A stretch of DNA of 64,000 nucleotides, taken from the NCBI RefSeq assembly GCF_000586435.1, contig NZ_BAWH01000018.1:1-64000 (forward strand). The letters are read 5' to 3'. Under the pieces are notes generated by a model, which was given only the letters and a program-made list of their open reading frames with translations, did not search any database and was not told the DNA's origin. A program made the position numbers and the translations under genes. Position 1 is the stretch's first letter. Every line of letters begins with the position of its first letter. Source of the stretch: Psychrobacter sp. JCM 18901 (GTDB lineage: Bacteria > Pseudomonadota > Gammaproteobacteria > Pseudomonadales > Moraxellaceae). Below are positions 51,866 through 62,328 of the stretch, one piece after another.

Positions 51866-52258
51866 GTGAGAGCGTTAAATTTCTTATCTCATACTCTATG
51901 TTATATAGTGCGCTCAAAACAAAAAGGTGCCGTTAAAGTAGAGTTATGCTGGTATGGATTTTCCTTACTTCCTATGCATTCTGCTTTCCAAACGCTGTGT
52001 AAAATTTATACCAACAGTTTTATGTTTTCTAATTAACTAATAGAGCTGGTTAACACTATTCTATATAGAGCCTGTAAGCCAGTTACTACTTATATCTACA
52101 ATTAACATCTCTACAATTAATATCATCTTCTTTCAAGTATAGCTTGTAAAACTAATGGCTGACTTATCATAACAAATATCTTTGAATCAGCGCTTATAAA
52201 GCGTGACAATACTTTCTTCATTATTCTCGATTGATCCTCTGAATAAGGCTTATAAGCT
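51866..52258. other. Intergenic region lptB-radA
   Basis: About 390 bp of AT-rich DNA. No clear terminator for lptB and no ORF was found; radA promoter elements must lie here. Confidence 0.5.
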
Positions 52259-53695
52259 ATGGCAAAAAAATAAAAGCAGCTATGTCTGTCAGCATTGCGG
52301 TGCTCATTTTGGTAAATGGGCCGGGCAATGTACGGATTGCGGGGAATGGAATAGCTTGGTCGAAGCCCCAAATGTCAGCATGCCCCATCATAATAAGAGC
52401 ACCGCTAAGCCTAATAACGCACGAGCTGCTACTCGTGGTAGCAGCGCGCCAGCTGGTAACTACTCTGGTACTCACAGTGCTGTCATGCCGCTTAATGCGG
52501 TAAGTGTGACGCTCGACACACGCCTACCAACCGGTATCAGTGAGTTCGATCGCGTACTGGGTGGTGGGTTGGTGGCGGGTTCCGTAGTGTTAATCGGTGG
52601 TGATCCGGGTATTGGTAAATCAACTATCTTGCTGCAAACCGCGACCAATATGGCACGAGCTGATTCATTGGCAGGTAGTGCATTATACGTGACGGGTGAA
52701 GAGTCACTTGCACAGGTGGCCATGCGAGCCAAACGTTTAGACTTGCCTGCTGATAGACTGCGTGTATTGGCCGAAACTAACGTAGAAACCATTTGCGCTG
52801 CATTAACGCAAGAGCAGCCAGCCATCGCTATTATTGATTCTATTCAGACTATTTATACAGATGCTATTAACTCTGCACCAGGTGGTGTCAGTCAGATTAG
52901 GGAGTCTGCAGCGATTTTGACGCGTTATGCTAAGCAAACAGGGACAGCGCTATTTTTAGTAGGACATGTAACCAAAGAAGGTACGCTAGCGGGTCCGCGA
53001 GTATTGGAGCATATGGTTGATACCGTACTTTATTTTGAAGGCCAGTCTGACTCACGTTTTCGTATGATCCGTGCGGTCAAGAATCGCTTTGGTGCGGTTA
53101 ATGAACTAGGCATCTTTGGTATGACTGATATGGGCTCAAAGAAGTCGCCAATCCATCAGCGATATTTTTAAGTCGTTATGACAAACCTGTTGCAGGTTCT
53201 GTGGTTATGGTCAGTCGTGAAGGTACAAGGCCGTTACTAGTAGAAGTGCAAGCCTTGGTCGATGATTCACAAGGCTCACCTAGAAGAATGGCGCTGGGTC
53301 TAGATTTTCAGCGTTTATCCATGTTACTAGCAGTGATGCATCGTCACGGCGGGATACATACCAGTGGACAAGATGTCTATGTCAACGTCGTTGGTGGTGT
53401 CAAAGTCATAGAGACAGGATCTGATTTGGCTGTACTGTTGGCTTGTGCTTCAAGCATTAAAGAGAAAGCATTACCATCTTCATTAGCCGTATTCGGCGAA
53501 GTGGGTCTATCAGGTGAGATACGCCCAGTACCTAACGGACAAGAGCGCCTAAAGGAAGCGATGAAACATGGGTTTAAACATGCCATCATTCCAAAGGCCA
53601 ATGCACCTGCTAAGGATGCGCCTCAGTTTAAAGGTATCAACGTGATTGCTGTTGAGCGACTCGATGATGCTATCGAAAGCGCATTTGAGTTATAA
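52259..53695 (+). CDS. radA: DNA repair protein RadA, frameshifted
   Basis: DnaB-like helicase for branch migration in recombination. The N-terminal four-Cys zinc finger is CQHCGAHFGKWAGQCTDCGEW, in two halves. Walker A is GGDPGIGKSTILLQ; the RadA motif is KNRFGAVNELGIFGM; the Lon-like domain runs from GLDFQRLSMLLAVMH to FGEVGLSGEIRPV. Breaks: A7 52264-52270 separates ATG-Ala from the rest (six A give MAKNKSSYVC, normal for RadA), and one T missing near 53130 (MGFKEVANPSAIFLSRYD expected). The open frame upstream of 52259 is not part of the protein. About 478 residues. Confidence 0.92.
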
Positions 53696-53772
53696 GGTAC
53701 ATAGGACTAATAGTACTTTGTTTTGAATAGTTCAGTCGCTACTATTAGTTTGGAACGATAAATATAAACCAT

Positions 53773-53808
53773 AAAAAAGCCCAACTAATGATTAGTTAGG
53801 CTTTTTTT
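53773..53808. terminator. Bidirectional terminator between radA and the RlpA-like gene
   Basis: AAAAAAGCCCAACTAA and TTAGTTAGGCTTTTTTT pair around TGA. Confidence 0.9.
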
Positions 53809-53856
53809 GCTATATGGGCTAGCAATATTATTGGTCTCTAAAACCGATACTTAAAA

Positions 53857-54471
53857 TTAAGGTCCTGCAACGCGCTCAATAGCAACGTTACCCACGCCTT
53901 TGCTTGTAATACCGAGTTTTTTGGCCGCACCATAAGATAAATCTAAAACACGGTTACCATGGAATGGTCCGCGATCGTTCACTTTTACCACGACACTTTT
54001 GCCATTGGTCTTGTTAGTGACTTTGACATAGCAGTTCAATGGTAATGAGCGATGCGCTGCAGTTAAACCGTTCATGTCGAAAGTTTCGCCACTGGCAGTC
54101 TTGCGACCATGAAACTTACGACCATACCAAGACGCAAGGCCAGTCTGCTTAAATTTACTGACAGAGTTAGAGGCAACAGCTGTTAGGCGCTCTAATACAT
54201 CTTCATCATTGGTAACTTGTGTCGTATCATTGGCTAACAATGAGCTGCTAAGTGCCAATGAGGTCGGCTGACGGGCTGACTTTACCAAACTTGATGCACC
54301 ATCATGCTGACGGCTTAGTTCACCAAGTACACGGTCAATGTGGGAGGCGTTATCTTGCGAAATCATAGCAAGTGTGGTCTTTGCTTCTACAGCATTTGCA
54401 TTGGTAGCGACTGCAGAGCCAGCAAATAACATTGCTGACATTGTAAGTAAACCAGATAAACGCTTGTTCAT
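53857..54471 (-). CDS. RlpA-like double-psi beta-barrel protein
   Basis: Secreted or periplasmic septal protein with a signal peptide (AMLFAGSAVATNANA). The C-terminal DPBB domain is clear: TGLASWYGRKFHGRKTASGE, FDMNGLTAAHRSLPL, VKVNDRGPFHGNRVLDLSYGAAKKLGI. The catalytic Asp of RlpA lies in NDRGPF, the Glu in ASGE. RlpA cleaves naked glycan strands in some species. Unlike E. coli RlpA it lacks a SPOR domain and a lipobox. 204 residues, unbroken. Confidence 0.85.
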   Translation of the reverse strand: MNKRLSGLLTMSAMLFAGSAVATNANAVEAKTTLAMISQDNASHIDRVLGELSRQHDGASSLVKSARQPTSLALSSSLLANDTTQVTNDEDVLERLTAVASNSVSKFKQTGLASWYGRKFHGRKTASGETFDMNGLTAAHRSLPLNCYVKVTNKTNGKSVVVKVNDRGPFHGNRVLDLSYGAAKKLGITSKGVGNVAIERVAGP

Positions 54472-55143
54472 AAATACCTCTATAACTTATACATCAAAAC
54501 CTAACTCTAAATATTTTAGATTGAGCATGGCATTAATCTATTGTTTTCATATTGATTAATGAGCGGCTCTTATAGATATTAATATATGGTAATTTTTCAT
54601 TTCATTATCATCAGTGTTCAGCAGAAATAGAGCTAAAGTGACTGATGATACGCTCAAATGATAGTTAGCGATAAGCATTGAATACAAAGTCCAAAATCAG
54701 GACTGAGTGACAATGTCACTATATGTTGTATTTACATGATGTGCGATCTACAAACTTCTTTAGAGTGCTACGTTAATAAAAGGTTCAGAGGACATCGCGT
54801 ATCGCTTTGTTATCAAACCGTTAATTAAGTAGTGTATTTGAAAGTCTGGAATCTACAAGATGCTAACTATACGGCTACGCTACAACCTAAATATATTTAA
54901 ATGCAAAGTTTATTAGTAGCTATGTACGGGTTATGTATCAGAGTACAGTAAAACGAGGTTAACGCAATTTTTTGTAAAAAAACAAGGAATAAAATCTTTC
55001 TGAACTTATAGGCGATTAACTCATATTGAAAATTATGTCTATTTACTATTAAAAATAAGAGGCACTAAAACGAACAATTATTTCGGATTTGTAACTATTA
55101 TAGTGATTGATACGAACATATATTATATGAAGAGCATCAAAAT
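54472..55143. other. Long gene-free stretch upstream of the RlpA-like gene
   Basis: About 670 bp, very AT-rich, between the RlpA-like gene and the rodA terminator (both minus strand). I searched for split ORFs and stable hairpins and found none that I would name. It could hold the gene's promoter, an unrecognised small RNA, or decayed sequence. Confidence 0.5.
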
Positions 55144-55190
55144 AAAAAAAGCCATAACGCGAAGAATAAAACTCTTCTTCGCGCTATGGC
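55144..55190 (-). terminator. Terminator after rodA
   Basis: On the minus strand GCCATAGCGCGAAGAA pairs with TTCTTCGCGTTATGGC and is followed by T7. Confidence 0.88.
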
Positions 55191-55306
55191 TCATTGTCTT
55201 TTATCAAATCATTAGTAGTACAAAACAATTTATCTTAATGGTACTACCATAATTATTATAACGACTTACTTGAAAGACGAATTATACAGAAAGTATATTA
55301 TACAAG

Positions 55307-56449
55307 TTAGCCGGATTTATGTGTATGGATAGACATGAGTAGACCAAATCCTGCCATCAGAGTCACGATAGCCGTACCCCCATAACTAATAAATGGTAGT
55401 GGAACACCTACGACAGGCAAAATGCCGCCAACCATGCCGACATTGACGAATATATAAACAAAGAAAGACATAGCGATAGCACCAGCCAACAATCTACTAT
55501 AAACATCAGGATGAGTGAAAGCGATATATAAGGCGCGTGAAAGAAGGCAGAAATAAATGAACATCAGTAGCATCACACCGAGTAAACCAAACTCTTCGGA
55601 GAAGGCGGCAATAATAAAGTCAGTATGGCCTTCTGGTAGGAAATGTAGGTGTGATTGCGTGCCTTCCAGATAGCCTTTTCCAGTGAGGCCACCAGAACCA
55701 ATGGCTGTCTTCGATTGAATGATGTTCCACCCAGCACCTTGTACATCTGCTTCAGGATTAAGGAGTGTCAATACTCGCGTACGCTGATAGTCGTGGAGTA
55801 AAAAGTTCCAAGCAAAAGCAATAAATGGTACAGCTAAAATTACAGCAGCAGAAATCAATCGCCATGAAAGGCCTGCTAGGAAAAGCACGAATATGCCACT
55901 GGCAGCGACCAGTAGTGATGTACCAAGATCAGGTTCTTTAGCAATTAATAGCACCGGTACAATGATTAATGCCAAGGTAATAGCAATGCTAGACGCTGAC
56001 GGTGGCAAATCACGCTTAGACAAAAACCAAGCACACATCATTGGCATGCCCAGCTTCATGAACTCTGAAGGCTGCACACTACCGAACCCAGGCAAATTGA
56101 TCCAGCGTTGAGCACCCATACGGACTTCACCGATAATATCTACCAGTACTAATAATATAAGCCCTAAGACATAAAATATAGGCGTGAAAGTACGATAGAG
56201 ACTGGGTGGTATCTGCGCCATGGTAAACATCACAGCAAATGCCACCCCATAACTGACCATTTGGCGAATAACCATACCAATATCTTGGCTGGCGGCGCTG
56301 TATAAAATCGTCAGACCAATACAACAAACCGTCAATAACAGTAAAGTTAACCATGGGTCGATATGAATGCGTTGCCATAGTGTCGGTGCATGACCTTGAC
56401 CCATATGATGGCTCTGACGTGAAAAACGATATTGCGGGTTAGAAGACAT
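55307..56449 (-). CDS. rodA: Peptidoglycan glycosyltransferase / rod-shape protein RodA
   Basis: SEDS-family polymerase of the elongasome, inner membrane, with ten predicted membrane segments. The conserved signatures are INLPGFGSVQPSEFMKLGMP, RTRVLTLLNPEAD, LTGKGYLEGTQSHLHFLPEGHTDFIIAAFSEEFGLLG and PVVGVPLPFISYGGTAIV. The catalytic Asp of the family lies in the EGHTDFI loop region. 380 residues, unbroken. Its PBP2 partner (mrdA) is not in the window. Confidence 0.94.
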   Translation of the reverse strand: MSSNPQYRFSRQSHHMGQGHAPTLWQRIHIDPWLTLLLLTVCCIGLTILYSAASQDIGMVIRQMVSYGVAFAVMFTMAQIPPSLYRTFTPIFYVLGLILLVLVDIIGEVRMGAQRWINLPGFGSVQPSEFMKLGMPMMCAWFLSKRDLPPSASSIAITLALIIVPVLLIAKEPDLGTSLLVAASGIFVLFLAGLSWRLISAAVILAVPFIAFAWNFLLHDYQRTRVLTLLNPEADVQGAGWNIIQSKTAIGSGGLTGKGYLEGTQSHLHFLPEGHTDFIIAAFSEEFGLLGVMLLMFIYFCLLSRALYIAFTHPDVYSRLLAGAIAMSFFVYIFVNVGMVGGILPVVGVPLPFISYGGTAIVTLMAGFGLLMSIHTHKSG

Positions 56450-56733
56450 AGGCAGAATTTGGCTAACAATTGGTGTAGGAGGGAAGTACTAACTAAATTA
56501 GCTCATTATAAATAATGATGAAAAGCGTACTTAAAAGTACCGACTTTAATAAAAATATGCGTGCACGCAATGGCTATATAATTCACAAATAATAATAAAG
56601 TCACTCAATTATAAAAGTTGTAAGGATAAGTGTTAATTATCAATATTGGACTTCAAATTAGAAGCGATAGTTTAGCCTGCTTGTTGAAAATTTGATAGTA
56701 TCGATAAAACGTTTTTAGCGGTAGTTTCTTGCA

Positions 56734-57680
56734 ATGATAAAATCAAAAATCCATGCGTATAGCAAATTTGCCAACCTATTATTACTCTTATCTTATGTGC
56801 TGGCAGTGTCAGTGCTCATGCCGTTATTATCAGTGACGATAGTGAACGCCGTATTCAAATACGTCAAAGTAGCAGTACAAGCAATAACAGTAATGCTTAT
56901 ATAACGCCCTCTACCAACAGCTCATATCAGCGTCCTGGTGTCACCATGTTGAGTGGTGCGAATGCATCAAATGGCGACAGTATGCAAAACTTGATTATAC
57001 AAAAACAGCGTGATTTCGAAATTGATGCTAGGTTGTCTATTGAAGAAAACAAACGTGTGAATGTAGTGAGACGCGGTACTACTTATAGTACAGCAAACAA
57101 CACCTATAATGGTGCTTATAACGATTCTATGAATATGGACTTTAATGCATGGTTAAATAGCAATAGCTATCGTGCCAGACAAGTAGCAGAGTATGAGCGT
57201 TATCTTAGCGCACGAGTTGGATCACAGAATGTACCACCATTGTCTCAACTGCTGACGACTGCCCGTAGTTGGAGTAAGTGCGGGTATGAACCATATCAAC
57301 TGCCGCCTCAAGAGCTATGGTCTAACATTGTACCAACATTGCGTCTTTATAGTGAGTTGAAAAACCAAGGTATTTTACCACTTAGTAGTGAGATACGTTC
57401 GGTATATCGTAACCCAGGTTTGAATGATTGTGCAGGCGGGGCAGATGGTAGTAAGCATATGAATGCAAGCGCTATGGATATTTGGGTGCCTGAGTACGAA
57501 GATAACTCATGGCGCTTGAGTACCATGCATGATGGCTTATGCCAGTTTTGGCAGTATCAAGGACAGCCTTATAACTTTGGCTTAGGATTGTATGCGACAG
57601 GTGCGATTCATTTAGATACGGATGGTTATCGTAAGTGGGGGTTCAATCACGCTAGTAGTTCCTCTTCTTGCCGCTATTAA
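56734..57680 (+). CDS. Peptidase M15A-like D-Ala-D-Ala carboxypeptidase-type secreted protein, frameshifted
   Basis: A signal peptide (reconstructed as MIKSKIHAYSK then LILCAGSVSAHA) precedes a Ser/Asn-rich region. The C-terminal domain shows SVYRNPGLNDCAGGADGSKHMNASAMDIW and GAIHLDTDG, the zinc-binding pattern of peptidase M15_3 (His, Asp, His), so it probably acts on peptidoglycan stem peptides. The frame changes between 56763 and 56799, most likely one missing A near 56766 (SKICQPII). The open frame beginning at 56946 omits the first 70 residues. About 315 residues when joined. Four Cys in the domain could form disulphides. Confidence 0.75.
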
Positions 57681-57826
57681 TTGATTTATCAAGAATCGAG
57701 AATTCAAATAATTATAAAGTTAGCCGAGATAACGCTAGATATATATTCATTTTTATATATACTATTCCGGTGTTTACTAAAAATAATAATTTTGTAATTA
57801 TTTGGTAGGATTCATAGGATAGATGC

Positions 57827-57986
57827 ATGAGTTCATTAAAAATTTGTTTGGCCTTTAAAAACTATGCTTTAATAATATCTGTTATCAATCGCCTTTATAT
57901 TTTCATGGCTTATAAAGAAAACCACCAAATTTACTTTAAGCGAAAACTATGAAAAATCAGCGCTCGACAATGAAAAACTATCATAA
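57827..57986 (+). CDS. Possible small membrane-anchored protein, frameshifted
   Basis: From ATG 57827 (AGGAT upstream) the sequence reads MSSLKICLAFKNYALII. After one indel near 57886 a convincing second half follows in another frame: LLSIAFIFSWLIKKTT then KFTLSENYEKSALDNEKLS, stopping at 57986. That would be one N-terminal membrane segment plus a short polar tail, about 53 residues. Its end overlaps the start of the next gene by 17 bases, as coupled genes do. Confidence 0.35.
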
Positions 57987-58525
57987 ATTAAATAACGAGA
58001 AGCAAAGTTTTTTTGCACTCGAACTATAAGTATGGCGCTTTGTTTATTTCTGCACTTATGTCGGTATTATTGATTAATGCGTGTAGTACAGAGATGTCCT
58101 CTGAAAACAATATGATAGTGACGGATAAAGCTGATAGACATATACAAAGCTCTAAAGAGATAGAAGATAGTATCAAGAACTCTTATGCTCGTTTGGCATC
58201 TAAGCGCTCTGATGTCTGTCCAAAATTAATTCAAGAAGAAACAGGTAATCAGGTTATCGAACGTATATCAGAGGTCATGGTAAATGACTACTGTGATTAT
58301 TTCTTATATCCGCGAGAGGGTCAGCGCCTCAATGTTAAAGTAGATAACCGTCAAATAGAAGCGCTATTAATTGTGCCGACGCTACATAACTTTGCCAATG
58401 GTAATTATAAAGTGACGTCTTATGATAAGCATGTTATCCGTTTGAGCTATAACGGGGCTACCCATAAACCTGAGCATTTTGTCTATGATGTTGCGTTGAG
58501 TATCTCTGAGGCCAAGTATTCCTAA
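57970..58525 (+). CDS. Hypothetical lipoprotein, frameshifted
   Basis: About 184 residues. The proposed start is ATG 57970 (MKNYHKLNNEKQSF), joined after T7 58008-58014 (six T) to LHSNYKYGALFISALMSVLLINAC, whose lipobox is LINAC. The rest is polar with two Cys (DVCPKL, DYCDYF) that could form a disulphide, and a C-terminal beta-rich part. No known family. The alternative start is TTG 58013 in the downstream frame. Confidence 0.6.
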
Positions 58526-58673
58526 TACTAAGCATTTGGAATGTTCTGCTTCTTATTTAAAGATTACAGTAGTTCAAATATTAAAGTAGAAATTATGAGT
58601 AGTACTCTTTACCACTCATAACACGTCCACTTGGTTAATAAGTTTTATCCTTTTCACACTACTTGCCAGTTAA

Positions 58674-60251
58674 TTATTTCTTACTGGTTTTCTTTACAGT
58701 TTTCTTGTCTTTCCAAGGATCTTCTTGCCCAACCGTAACTATTAAAAAGTTATCAGGTTTTAGCGTATCTCGCATGGTTTGATTGACCTCTGAAAGAGTG
58801 ACTTGATCAATGCGATTGGTATAGTCAGCTAAGTAATTATTCGGCAATTGGTAAAAATTCATCATTCCAAGTAAGCCATTAATACCTGCATTGCTTGCAA
58901 ATCCCATCGGAAAGCTGTTTTTCAAATTATCTGTAGTTAAGCGCATCTCCTCATTAGTGATACCTTTGTCAAGCGTTTCGTTGATAACCGCTAAGCTTGC
59001 ATCAATAGCCGCACGCGCCTTGTCATTACGTGTTGAAAAACCAATCTGGTAGGGACCTCGAGAGAGCATCGGATTCATCGATCCCGAGATTCCATAAGTA
59101 TAGCCGAGGTTCTGTCTCACCTCCGTCATTAGTCGCGCATTAAAGTCACTGCCTGCCATGACTTCGTTTCCAACAGCAAAGTTGGTCTGCTGCTGCTGTG
59201 CTATTGGGTCAGTTGCCCGTTTACTACCCAGCTGTCCCATGAGTACAGTGGTTTGAGTGCTTGGGAATGGAATATGAACGTGCTGCGCTTTAGTAAGCGG
59301 TTTCGGCTCAGGTAAATCAGTGGCAGCTTGGCCGGTAGGCAATTTAGCAGTGATGTCTTCTGCCAGTTTTTTTGGCTTGTTCTAATGTCAGGTTGCCTGT
59401 CATAGCAACAGACGCGTTTGCTGCTACCAGATATTTGTTTTTAAAGTCTATCAGTTGTTGTTTCTCAATCGTAGGAACGCTTTCTAGCGTGCCGACTGAT
59501 GGATGCGCGTAAGGGTGAGTACCGTACAAAGCATCATTGAAAGCGATACTTGCTAGGCTATTGGGATCTTGTTTTTGTTGCTGCAGGCCTACCAACAGTC
59601 TTGCTTTATTGCGAGCTAGAACTTGCTCGTCAAACGTAGGCTCACTTACCATCTGTGTCATTAAGTCAATGGCTGGCAGGAGATGCTTATCATCAGATAG
59701 GCTACGCAGTGAAACAATAAACATATCCTTATAGGCGCTACTGCTTAGATTGATGCCCAACGTTTCCACTGCACGAGTAAATGCATTTTCATCTAGCTTT
59801 TTGAGCCCTGTTCGAGCATCGTCGCTGTCATATTCGCAATACCAAAACCATCCTTTTTGATACTACCATCACGCGCGCTACCAGCATTAAAACGCAAATC
59901 AACATCGACAATTGGCAAGGTGGTCGTTTGTACAAACATAACAGGTACGCCAGACTTGGTCTTAAACTGTTGAATGGTCGGTACGGTGACTTTTAAAGGT
60001 TTGTCATCGGCTAAGCTGGTCAGTTTAGATAGAGCAGCAATTGGCGCACTTGCATCGACTGCAGCAGGTGAGCGGTAATCTTCAGCAGCTGTTGTATCAG
60101 CTTGAGCAGTAGTAGCCAAGATACCAAAAGCAAAAATTACGCTAGCACTGAGATAAGATCCCTTTTTAGATGCGATAGTGCTTCTTATAGAGGCTGAAGC
60201 AGTTTTAAAAGATTTTGGTTTTGCTTTAGAGTCGTATTTATTCTGAATCAT
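58674..60251 (-). CDS. M16-family peptidase-like protein, catalytically inactive partner, frameshifted
   Basis: About 525 residues with a hydrophobic segment around 35-50 (YLSASVIFAFGILATTAQA) acting as signal or anchor. The first M16 domain (VPVMFVQTTTLPIVDVDLRFNAGSARDG) lacks the HxxEH zinc site at its expected place (FGIANMTATMLEQGS). The second part has GYTYGISGSMNPMLSRGPYQIGFSTR, the typical substrate-binding region. Breaks: T run 59799-59803 (one base short) and T7 59367-59373 (one extra). Such inactive partners form heterodimers with an active M16, here the next gene. Confidence 0.88.
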
Positions 60252-60318
60252 GAGTTTCTTCTTATTAAGAATACGGTGCTATGGCCATTTTTATGAGACG
60301 TTTGATAATAGGCAGCGA

Positions 60319-61818
60319 CTATTTCGCTGGGGTTTTACTGTCTTTAGGTGGCACGACATGCATCACTGTTAAATTGTCTTTGACCAAATATTTTTTTTGC
60401 TGGCAGCCTGAATGTCAGCCACACTGATACCGTCGAGCTTAGCTGGTAACTTAGCAAGCAGTCTGTCATCTAGACCGATAGATTGTAACGAGCCAATCAT
60501 ACGTGCCTGTCCTTCCATGCTGTCTTGCGCATAAATCAAACCAGTAACCGTATTGGTCTTGGCGCGACTGATCTCGTCATCGGCAATAGGATCGGTTTTT
60601 AGCTTTTCTATTTCCGAAGTTATAGCTTGTTGTGCTTGCTCTAAGCTGACGCCTTCACGCGGTGTTGCTTGAATCAAAAACAGCCCATCACCGCGATCTA
60701 GCAAGTCGTAAGAAGTACCAACCGTCGTCAATATACCTTGCTCACGTATCAGTCGACTCTCTAAGCGTGCAGATAAGCCGCCATCGAGCACATCTTGCGC
60801 AAGTGAAAGGGCGTAAGCTTGTTTTTCATTGTTGGTGCCTGCCGTGGCAAGGCTTGGTACGTTGTAACCCATCAGTAGAACGGGCACTTGAACGGCTTGC
60901 TCAGAGTCTACCTTTTGATAACCACGGAAGCCTTTTTGAGTCACAGAGGTACGTTTGGGTAGGTTGCTTTTTTTCTAAATCACCGAAGTAACGTTTGACT
61001 TGAGTAAGTACTTCTTGTGGTTGCACGTCGCCGACGATGACTAACGTTGCATTATTTGGTGCATACCATGTCTTATACCAGTCTTTTAAATCTGAAAGTT
61101 TAATCGATTCTAGCTCGCTCATAGGCCCAATAACAGATTCGCCTTTTGGGCTATCAGGTAAGGCCAGCAGACGAAACGACTCATACGCTTTGGCAAGGGG
61201 ATTGTCATCAGTACGTTGGCGACGCTCTTCCATAACGACTTGATGCTCTTTAGCAAATTCTTTGTCATCGAATATAAGGTTTTTCATGCGATCTGCTTCA
61301 AGCTCTAACGCTAATGGCATACGATTGGCAGGGAATAGCTCGTAGTACCCCGTATAGTCATAGCTGGTAAAGGCATTGTTGACGCCGCCGAACTTAGCAA
61401 TTAGCCGCTCATAATCATCACTAGAAACGTTGGTCGTGCCTTTGAACATCATGTGCTCGAGTAAGTGAGAGATACCGCCTTTATCAAGAGGCTCATCTGC
61501 CGAGCCCACTCGGTACCAGATTTGTGTCATAGCAACTGGGGCACGGTGGTCTTCTTTTATGACGACTTTTAGACCATTTTCTAACTGATATTCATGTCGA
61601 CCTGACATGTCCATTGTCAACTCAGACGGCTGTGTGTCTTTGCTCGTTTTATTTTCATCTGATATGTTTTGAGCCAAGCTATCGGTTGCGATTGAGCTTG
61701 TCGCGGTTGCAGAGTTAGTAGGCATCGTATTGGTTTGACACGCAGTAAGTGACGCTGCTACTACTAAGGCACAAGCCATGCGTAATGGCGCAGCTGCTAG
61801 AGGTAAAGACAATGGCAT
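60319..61818 (-). CDS. M16-family zinc peptidase lipoprotein, active partner, frameshifted
   Basis: Lipobox SLTAC follows an N-terminal signal. The zinc site HLLEHMMFKGT (inverted HxxEH) lies at about residue 108, with the distal Glu about 75 residues further on. The C-terminal domain carries GGLSARLESRLIREQGILTTVGTSYD. Breaks: T7 60968-60974 (six needed, joining LEKSNLPKRTSVTQKGF) and T8 60391-60398 near the C-terminus (then SKKYLVKDNLTVMHVVPP, stop at 60319). About 499 residues. The pair with the inactive partner, 67 bp downstream, is the usual arrangement for periplasmic M16 heterodimers. Confidence 0.9.
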
Positions 61819-61883
61819 GGTATGGTCTACTTATATAGAATAATAATAGAAGAATTAAATGCTAATCATAGTGATAGAAGACA

Positions 61884-62033
61884 TTACAAAGAAGTCTGAG
61901 CACCAACCATAACGCTAGCAGTCGGTCTAAACTCTTGCGTCGTCGTGCAACCTGTCACCAATATAGTCGTCGTTAATAAAACAGCTACACTGATGCTGCT
62001 GATTTTTTTGTAGTGCTTAGAGAGTAATGACAT
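61884..62033 (-). CDS. Small lipoprotein, 49 aa
   Basis: A short gene missed by usual cut-offs. It reads MSLLSKHYKKISSISVAVLL, then TTTILVTGC with a clear lipobox, and 20 mature residues (TTTQEFRPTASVMVGAQTSL). AGGA lies seven bases before the ATG at 62033. It sits directly upstream of the M16 pair, same strand, 65 bp away, and may be cotranscribed with it. No family known to me; the size fits entericidin-like or other tiny lipoproteins. Confidence 0.65.
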   Translation of the reverse strand: MSLLSKHYKKISSISVAVLLTTTILVTGCTTTQEFRPTASVMVGAQTSL

Positions 62034-62328
62034 AACGGATTCCTAATAAATATTTATCGAATAAGTCTTGGTAGAGTAGGCGAAGTCTGACAAGTAACAG
62101 GTCAGAATTTTGTGTCCAAACCTTAAGCAAAACTTTCTCAAATCATCGAGTGATTTTTTTAAACAGATAAATTTTGACGATAGTCTAATAGGGTAAGGGC
62201 TGAGCATGACTTGAATTATGCTAAAATAGGTCAAAATTAGATATTATGTCGCTTGTAGCCAGATGACAATATGTAAATCCATTAACAATAAACAAATAGT
62301 TGATCGTGATAACTTTTAGGGCAAATTT

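Noticed and set aside
52203-52258. N-terminal extension of RadA (MTILSSLFSIDPLNKAY)
   Set aside because: It exists only because of the A7 run at 52264; the family begins at the ATG at 52259.
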